Part shown: positions 6,037 through 10,077 of the stretch, piece after piece | How positions within the stretch are numbered: the stretch's first letter is position 1 | Layout of the letters: each line of letters opens with the position of its first letter | NCBI GenBank assembly: GCA_005788585.1 | Contig: SYBY01000273.1 | Location: 1 to 10,077, forward strand | Length of the DNA stretch: 10,077 nt | Reading direction: 5' to 3' | From: Actinomycetota bacterium | Lineage (GTDB): Bacteria > Actinomycetota > Thermoleophilia > Solirubrobacterales > Solirubrobacteraceae | Program-made: the position numbers and the translations under genes | Notes under the pieces: model-generated | What the model saw: the letters and a program-made list of their open reading frames with translations, nothing else | The model's database searches: none | Told to the model about the DNA's origin: nothing

Positions 6037-7695
6037 TCAGGGCGCGCCCGGCGCCGCCTCGGTGGCCAGCGGCGTGTCCGGCAGCCGCCGCGCCACCGGC
6101 ACCGCCAGCAGCGCGAGGGTCGCGGCCAGGAACAGCGCGGTGCGCAGCCCATCGAGCCGGGACTCCTCGTAGATCGCAACGGCGTCGTCGACCTGGTCCG
6201 GCGTGAGACCAGCGTCAGCGAGCTTCGTCGCCGCCTCGTCGGACGTGATGATCTCCACCCCGCCCGCGGTCCCCTCGACCAGTTGCTCGCGCACGTCCGC
6301 AGGCAGCGCGGTGTCCGTCGCCAGGCGGTCCTGCACGCCCGAGGTCAGCCCGATGATGAGCACCGAGCCGATGAGCGCCGTGCCCAGCGACGCGCCGAGG
6401 TTCTGCGCCGTCCCCTGCAGGCCGCTCGCCGCGTTGGCCTCGTCGGAGCCGACCGACGACATGATCACGTTGCCGATCTGCGACAGCGCCAGCCCGATCC
6501 CGCCGCCTGCCAGCAGCATCGCGACGGTGAAGCGCGGGCCATTGAGCTCCGGCTGGATCGTCGCCAGCAGCACGAGGATCCCGACGAGCAGGACGCCGAC
6601 GCCCGCAGTGACGATCGTCCGCGGCGCGATCCGGCCGCCCAGTCGCCCGCCGATGCCGCTCATGACGATCAGCGCCAGCGAGAGCGGGAGCAGGCGAATG
6701 CCCGTGTCGAGTGCGTCGAGGCCCAGGACGACCTGGAGGTAGACCGGCAGGATGAAGAACGTGCCCGCGAGGATCGTCTGCTGCGTGGCCATCATGCCGA
6801 GGCCGTTCTGCAGCGGGCCGATGCGCAGGATCGCCGGGTCGAGCAGCGGGTCGCGGCCCTCCGTGGCGAGCTTCGCCTCATAGCGCAGGAAGGCCGCGAG
6901 CACGAACAGGCCGGCGGCGATCAGGAAGGGGACGACCGAGAACCCGAACGGCGTGATCTCCGTGCCCCCGATGGTCAGCGCGCCCGACGGCTGGATCCAG
7001 CCCCACGAGCCGGTCTTCAGGATCGCGAACACCACGAGGCCGAACCCGATCGCCGACAGCACCGCGCCGACGTAGTCCATGCGCACCTTGTGCGCCGAGC
7101 GCGGCGCGTCGCCGATCCGCGGAAGGACGAGCAGCACGAGGACGACGACGACGCTCTCGGCAGCGAACACGTAGCGCCAGCTGAACTCCGTCGTGGCGAA
7201 GCCGCCGATCAGCGGGCCGAGCCCGGCGCCTGCGCCCATGGCCGCCGCGAGGATCCCGTAGGCCAGGGCACGCTGGGCGCCGCTGTAGTTCGCCACGATG
7301 AGTGTCGCCAGCGCCGGGATGACGAGCACGGCGCCGAGGCCCTCGACCAGCGACCACCCGAAGTACAGAACCGTCATGTTCGGACTGATCGCGGTGGTGA
7401 ACGACCCGATGCCGTAGACGACCAACCCCACACCCAGGATCTTCCGCCGCCCGAACAGGTCGCCCATCCGGCTGCCCGTGAGCATGAACGCCGCCATCAC
7501 GAGCGTGTAGAGCGTGATCGCCGCCTGGACGGACGTGATCGACGTGTCCAGGTCGATGACGATCTGGCTGATCGCCACGTTCATCACCGTGGTGTCGAGC
7601 ACCATGATGAACTGCGCCGCCGCCAGGACGGCGATCGGCAGCATGCTGGCCTTGGGTGCCGCGGGCGCGGCTACAGGTCCGGCGCCGCCGCCCAC
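6037..7695 (-). CDS. DHA2-family (EmrB/QacA, 14-TM) MFS drug/proton antiporter
   Basis: From the GTG at 7695 the product is 552 aa, a usual size for DHA2 transporters. Visible motifs: MVLDTTVMNVA in TM1 (31-41) with the membrane-embedded Asp34 typical of this group; motif A GSRMGDLFGRRK (75-86) in the TM2-TM3 loop; an antiporter motif-C-like GAGAGLGPLIGGF (154-166) in TM5; then hydrophobic segments to a final one at about 516-534. A long acidic loop (about 452-515) lies before the last helix, on the outer side. It should export a hydrophobic or cationic compound, or a cell-envelope intermediate, in exchange for protons; the substrate is unknown. The GTG start is favoured by a GGAG five bases upstream; the next in-frame ATG at 7644 (535 aa) has no Shine-Dalgarno and leaves almost nothing before TM1. 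The chosen start overlaps the end of the epimerase gene by 25 bases, implying coupling. The longer open frame beyond 7695 is a shadow of the epimerase. Confidence 0.88.
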   Translation of the reverse strand: MGGGAGPVAAPAAPKASMLPIAVLAAAQFIMVLDTTVMNVAISQIVIDLDTSITSVQAAITLYTLVMAAFMLTGSRMGDLFGRRKILGVGLVVYGIGSFTTAISPNMTVLYFGWSLVEGLGAVLVIPALATLIVANYSGAQRALAYGILAAAMGAGAGLGPLIGGFATTEFSWRYVFAAESVVVVLVLLVLPRIGDAPRSAHKVRMDYVGAVLSAIGFGLVVFAILKTGSWGWIQPSGALTIGGTEITPFGFSVVPFLIAAGLFVLAAFLRYEAKLATEGRDPLLDPAILRIGPLQNGLGMMATQQTILAGTFFILPVYLQVVLGLDALDTGIRLLPLSLALIVMSGIGGRLGGRIAPRTIVTAGVGVLLVGILVLLATIQPELNGPRFTVAMLLAGGGIGLALSQIGNVIMSSVGSDEANAASGLQGTAQNLGASLGTALIGSVLIIGLTSGVQDRLATDTALPADVREQLVEGTAGGVEIITSDEAATKLADAGLTPDQVDDAVAIYEESRLDGLRTALFLAATLALLAVPVARRLPDTPLATEAAPGAP

Positions 7696-8603
7696 GTCCG
7701 CTCCAGGCCTTCCGCGATGGAGGTCGCGGGCGTCCAGCCCAGCGCGTCGCCTGCACGGGTCACCGCGAGGCACGAACGGTCCAGCTCGCCGAGGCGGGCC
7801 GGGGCGAACTCCGGGTCGCCGCCAAGACCGGAGAGGTCGGTGAGGATGCGGACGAGCGTGAGGACGGACGTCTCCTCCTCGGTGCCCAGGTTGATCGGGT
7901 CCGTCTCGGTGCTCTGCGCCGCGGCGATGATCCCCTCGACGAGGTCGCCGACGTAGATGTAGTCCCGCGTCTGCTCGCCCGTGCCGAAGATCTTCGGCCG
8001 CTCGCCGGCCTTCAGCTTGCCGCAGAAGATCGCGATGACACCTGCCTCGCCGTGGGCGTCCTGGCGCGGGCCGTAGACGTTGCCGAACCGCAGCGCGATC
8101 GACGACAGCCCGTACAGGCGCTGGTACAGGCCGAGGTACTGCTCGGCGCAGAACTTGCTCTGCCCGTACGCGGCCATCGGCAGGCACGGCTCGGTCTCGG
8201 GGGTCGGAATGACCTCCGTGTCCCCGTAGATGGCGCCGCCGGTCGAGGAGAAGACAACCCGCTGCACGCCGTGCAGGCGTCCGGCCTCGAGCACGTTCAC
8301 CGTGCCCTCGACGTTCGTGCGGGAGTCATACGCCGGACGCTCGAGCGAGACGCGGACATCGATCTGCGCGGCGAGGTGGAACACCCACTCGGGCCGGTGC
8401 TTGGCGAAGATCGACGCGACCTGCTCGCCGTCGCGGATGTCGCCGATCTCCAGCACCGCGCCGCGCGCGAAGGCGCCCTCGAGGTTGGCCTCCTTGCCGC
8501 TGGAGAGGTCGTCGAGGATGACGACCTCGTGCCCCGCGTCGAGCAGTCCGTCCGCGAGATTCGAGCCGATGAACCCGGCGCCGCCGGTGATGAGGGTGCG
8601 CAT
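7671..8603 (-). CDS. NAD-dependent epimerase, UDP-glucose 4-epimerase-like (extended SDR)
   Basis: A 310-aa extended SDR with the TGGAGFIG cofactor loop (residues 6-13), Asp31-Asp32 after beta-2, HLAAQIDVRVS (76-86) and a Ser119-Ser120-Thr121 strand, then the catalytic YGQSK (Tyr146, Lys150), followed by RFGNVYGPRQ (172-181) and the RDYIYVGDL substrate-domain motif (213-221). These match the GalE-like group of UDP-hexose and UDP-HexNAc 4-epimerases, which interconvert gluco- and galacto-configured sugar nucleotides in the cytoplasm for envelope polysaccharides. Which sugar is used cannot be decided here. The ATG at 8603 puts the glycine loop at residue 6; an in-frame ATG 27 codons earlier (8684) would add a basic tail unlike the family and run into the divergent gene. 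There is no clear Shine-Dalgarno. The stop lies 25 bases inside the exporter gene, so the two are probably co-expressed. Confidence 0.9.
   Translation of the reverse strand: MRTLITGGAGFIGSNLADGLLDAGHEVVILDDLSSGKEANLEGAFARGAVLEIGDIRDGEQVASIFAKHRPEWVFHLAAQIDVRVSLERPAYDSRTNVEGTVNVLEAGRLHGVQRVVFSSTGGAIYGDTEVIPTPETEPCLPMAAYGQSKFCAEQYLGLYQRLYGLSSIALRFGNVYGPRQDAHGEAGVIAIFCGKLKAGERPKIFGTGEQTRDYIYVGDLVEGIIAAAQSTETDPINLGTEEETSVLTLVRILTDLSGLGGDPEFAPARLGELDRSCLAVTRAGDALGWTPATSIAEGLERTWAAAPDL
7701..7704 (-). promoter_or_regulatory. Ribosome binding site supporting the GTG start of the MFS transporter
   Basis: GGAG on the minus strand, five bases before the GTG at 7695-7693 and inside the end of the upstream epimerase coding sequence. 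It favours this start over the ATG at 7644, which has no comparable motif. Confidence 0.45.
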
Positions 8604-8671
8604 GAGACGCGTGAGTGTAAACCGCGAGAGGCGGGTACGCGGGGCGTGGACCCGATTCCCAGGAGGACCCA
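8604..8671. promoter_or_regulatory. Divergent intergenic region between the epimerase and a small membrane protein
   Basis: This 68-base gap must hold start signals for both directions unless they lie inside the flanking genes. On the minus strand TACACT (8619-8614) matches the -10 pattern TAnnnT and would place the transcript start about four bases before the epimerase ATG, a near-leaderless message consistent with the missing Shine-Dalgarno. No convincing -35 lies 16-19 bases upstream. On the plus strand I see only the AGGAGG (8661-8666). Confidence 0.3.
8661..8666 (+). promoter_or_regulatory. Strong Shine-Dalgarno of the small membrane protein
   Basis: A perfect AGGAGG five bases before the ATG at 8672. 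It is the strongest plus-strand ribosome binding site in the window and is the main evidence that this short frame is a real, translated gene. Confidence 0.7.
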
Positions 8672-8989
8672 ATGGCGCTCGCACTTCGCCGCAGCAAGAA
8701 CCCGAGCAAGCTTCAGCGCGCTCGCGGCATCATCACGACCCTCGTCGCCCTGCGCACGCTGGGTGTGCGCAAGGTGGCAACCGTCTTCGGTGCCGGCGCC
8801 GTCGCCGTCATCGGCCTCGCCGCGGCCAAGCGCGCACGCGGCAAGCAGGTGGAGCCCGTGCCGGGAGCGGCGCCCACCGAGGCGTCCGCGCCGACCCCGC
8901 CGCAGAACGGGACCAATCTGCAGGATGCCGCCGAGCAGGCGCGCGCGGCTGCCGCGTCGCTCGCCCCGCACGGCAGCGGCGCCTCCTGA
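8672..8989 (+). CDS. Small single-pass membrane protein of unknown function
   Basis: A 105-aa protein that I do not recognise. It starts with a basic N-terminus (Arg, Lys at residues 6-16), then a moderately hydrophobic stretch (about 19-32), Arg33-Lys34, a clear hydrophobic segment (about 35-52) ending at basic residues (KRARGK, 53-58), and an Ala/Pro/Thr-rich, probably disordered tail with no cysteine. This suggests a small single-pass membrane protein. Both ends of the membrane segment are positively charged, so orientation is uncertain. The perfect AGGAGG five bases upstream and Ala/Arg-rich GC-biased codons support expression. It is divergent from the epimerase and converges on the minus-strand hypothetical gene with a six-base gap, so no terminator fits between them. 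Real gene likely; function unknown. Confidence 0.7.
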   Translation: MALALRRSKNPSKLQRARGIITTLVALRTLGVRKVATVFGAGAVAVIGLAAAKRARGKQVEPVPGAAPTEASAPTPPQNGTNLQDAAEQARAAAASLAPHGSGAS

Positions 8990-8995
8990 CCGCAG

Positions 8996-9886
8996 CTACG
9001 TCAGGCGCGCCCGGAAGAACGCCAGCGCGGCCTCGCGCTGGTCGGGCGCGCCGAGGATCGTCCTTAGCGGCGCGGCCTCGTAGCCCTCGGTCGCCCACGG
9101 GGTGACGTAGAGGTACGGCTCGGGCGTCGCGTCGTCGCCGGGAGAGATCCCGAACCCCGCGCGGCGCCCCGCGGACTCGTCCCCGATCTCGACCGCCAGG
9201 TCGAAGTGCTCGGGCCATAGCTGGACCCGGCTCGGCTCGCTCTCCGGCGGCGCCTCCGCGCGCAGCTGCTCGAGCACCGAGGTCCCGAACCCGTACATGT
9301 CGCCGAGCCACGTGCTCGCCGCAGGGTCGAGCTCCAGCGGCGAGCTGTCGTACGCCGCGTCCTGGCGCGTGAGGTCGAAGCCGACGAACTCCGCGGCATC
9401 CTTGAGCGTCACGAGCCGGCCCTGCTGCTCGCGGCCGGCGATCTCGACGGTCAGGACGTCCCCGGCCACCCGGATCTGCACGTTGTTGCCGAAGTACGGC
9501 GTGCCGAACCCGCCGCGGGTCCAGCGCAGGCCGATCTTGCCGTTGGCCCGCTGGCGCGTCGGCGAGATGACGTGCTCGGCGAGCCGGTGCAGCGCCACGC
9601 GCGTGGTCGCGAGGCCCGCCGGGGGCGCCGTGAGCTCCGGGTATGCGGCGAGCCAGCGCTCGGCGGCCCACGGCGCGAGCCCGGGTTCGTCAGCGACGAG
9701 CTCCGTCCACGTGAGGTCACCCGTCGCCACCGGTGAGACGATCGGCAGGCCGGCCTGCGGTTCCCCGCGGGCAACCGGATCGTCGGCGAACCACGGCGGG
9801 GCGGTGACGGTCGGCGGAGAGGGCTCGAGGACCCGGGGGTCGTAGCGCCCACCCAGTCGTTCGAAAGCCTCGGCGCGCGCGTTCAC
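8996..9886 (-). CDS. Hypothetical protein coupled to a glycosyltransferase gene
   Basis: A 296-aa soluble-looking protein with no signal peptide, no membrane helix and no cysteine. Distinct stretches are a Trp/Pro-rich N-terminal region, RQRANGKIGLRW (111-122), GTPYFGNNVQIRVAG (128-142), LWPEHFDLA (223-231), ISPGDD (247-252) and PYLYVTPW (257-264). The combination of GKI, a Trp-x-x-x-Phe-Asp-Leu-Ala segment and a later Pro-Gly-Asp recalls DUF5996-type proteins, but this is a weak impression and I do not assign the family. A conserved Trp-Pro-Glu-His-Phe-Asp could be a ligand or metal site. The GTG at 9886 is chosen because it overlaps the stop of the upstream glycosyltransferase by 4 bases (GTGA) and gives a continuous frame; there is no good Shine-Dalgarno, as expected for coupled translation. 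Its role with the glycosyltransferase is unknown. Confidence 0.78.
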   Translation of the reverse strand: MNARAEAFERLGGRYDPRVLEPSPPTVTAPPWFADDPVARGEPQAGLPIVSPVATGDLTWTELVADEPGLAPWAAERWLAAYPELTAPPAGLATTRVALHRLAEHVISPTRQRANGKIGLRWTRGGFGTPYFGNNVQIRVAGDVLTVEIAGREQQGRLVTLKDAAEFVGFDLTRQDAAYDSSPLELDPAASTWLGDMYGFGTSVLEQLRAEAPPESEPSRVQLWPEHFDLAVEIGDESAGRRAGFGISPGDDATPEPYLYVTPWATEGYEAAPLRTILGAPDQREAALAFFRARLT

Positions 9887-10077
9887 AGCGCTGATTCAAC
9901 CTGACGGGACGGTCGGCCGTCGTCGGCGTACACCGCGGCGAGCCGCTCGGCGACCGTCTCGGGCGCCGCGACCTCGCGGACCCGCGCCAGGTCGGCGTTG
10001 CCCGCGGTGGTGCTGGCGAAGCGGGCGCTCGCGGCGGCGGCGAGCGCGGCGGCGTCCCCGGGCGGGACCTGCGCGTC
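9883..10077 (-). CDS. Probable GT4-family glycosyltransferase, C-terminal fragment
   Basis: The last 64 residues of a protein whose start lies beyond the window. The frame reads in without interruption from base 10077. It begins with QVPPGDAAALAAA and ends with a VAERLAAVYADD helix. A Pro-Pro-Gly-Asp followed by an Ala-rich helix, then a Val-Ala-Glu-Arg-Leu-x-x-Val-Tyr C-terminal helix, is the usual end of GT-B glycosyltransferases of the GT4 type, where the first part closes the nucleotide-sugar site and the last helix crosses back to the N-terminal domain. The diagnostic Glu-x7-Glu motif is not in the window, so the family call is probable rather than firm. The TGA at 9883-9885 overlaps the GTG of the downstream hypothetical gene. 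Confidence 0.6.
   Translation of the reverse strand, partial: DAQVPPGDAAALAAAASARFASTTAGNADLARVREVAAPETVAERLAAVYADDGRPSRQVESAL

Noticed and set aside
6001..7956. Long plus-strand open frame opposite the exporter
   Set aside because: Composition of charged residues (Asp, Arg, Glu, His, Gln) is the typical antisense of a membrane-protein gene; there is no motif or start signal.
7696..8187. Upstream extension of the exporter frame
   Set aside because: It lies entirely within the epimerase gene and its Arg/Pro-rich translation is unlike any transporter N-terminus.
8604..8684. Upstream extension of the GalE-like epimerase to an ATG at 8684
   Set aside because: It adds 27 basic residues before the Rossmann loop and would overlap the divergent small-protein gene and its Shine-Dalgarno.
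1..10077. tRNA, rRNA, riboswitch, CRISPR array, insertion sequence or prophage signatures
   Set aside because: I saw no cloverleaf-like ends, no regularly spaced repeats, no transposase or integrase, and the intergenic gaps are too short for a typical riboswitch.

Overview
The window is very GC-rich with codons strongly biased to G/C in the third position, gene-dense, and built from short operons whose genes overlap by 1-4 bases (GTGA, TGATG, ATGA junctions). Together with the gene content (nucleotide-sugar enzymes, an ECF sigma factor followed by lineage-type membrane-anchored proteins, a 14-TM DHA2 exporter) this suggests a high-GC actinobacterium, possibly of the Thermoleophilia/Solirubrobacterales type. 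The taxonomic guess is an inference from style and content, not from a marker gene.

Region 1 (1-2828, plus strand) is the end of a surface-polysaccharide operon: the C-terminus of a WecG/TagA/CpsF glycosyltransferase, a nucleotide-sugar dehydrogenase (UDP-Glc/GDP-Man dehydrogenase family), an extended-SDR nucleotide-sugar epimerase/reductase, and a DUF488 protein. The last three are linked by overlapping stop and start codons. The two sugar enzymes probably make an acidic or epimerised sugar nucleotide for the glycosyltransferases; the role of the DUF488 protein is unclear.

Region 2 (2851-5965, minus strand) is a three-gene unit: an ECF-type sigma factor, then two single-pass membrane-anchored proteins, joined by two ATGA overlaps. 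The two membrane proteins look like diverged paralogues. Each has four cysteines, all on the presumed outer side, arranged as two repeats that each end in a Cys-Gly. The first has a short charged cytoplasmic N-terminus and is the best candidate for an unusual, non-zinc anti-sigma partner. This is the most interesting unit in the window.

Region 3 (6037-8603, minus strand) pairs a UDP-glucose 4-epimerase-like SDR with an EmrB/QacA (DHA2) exporter whose best-supported start lies inside the end of the epimerase gene. A 71-bp gap holding a short inverted repeat separates the exporter from the sigma factor.

Region 4 (8672-10077): a small plus-strand membrane protein, divergent from the epimerase and with a perfect Shine-Dalgarno, runs convergently into a minus-strand pair. 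That pair is the C-terminal end of a probable GT4 glycosyltransferase followed by a conserved-looking protein of unknown function, again joined by a GTGA overlap. Sugar-nucleotide and glycosyltransferase genes at both ends suggest that the window lies inside a larger cell-envelope polysaccharide locus into which the sigma-factor unit is inserted. No tRNA, rRNA, CRISPR array, insertion sequence or transposase was seen, and no gene-free stretch exceeds 80 bp.
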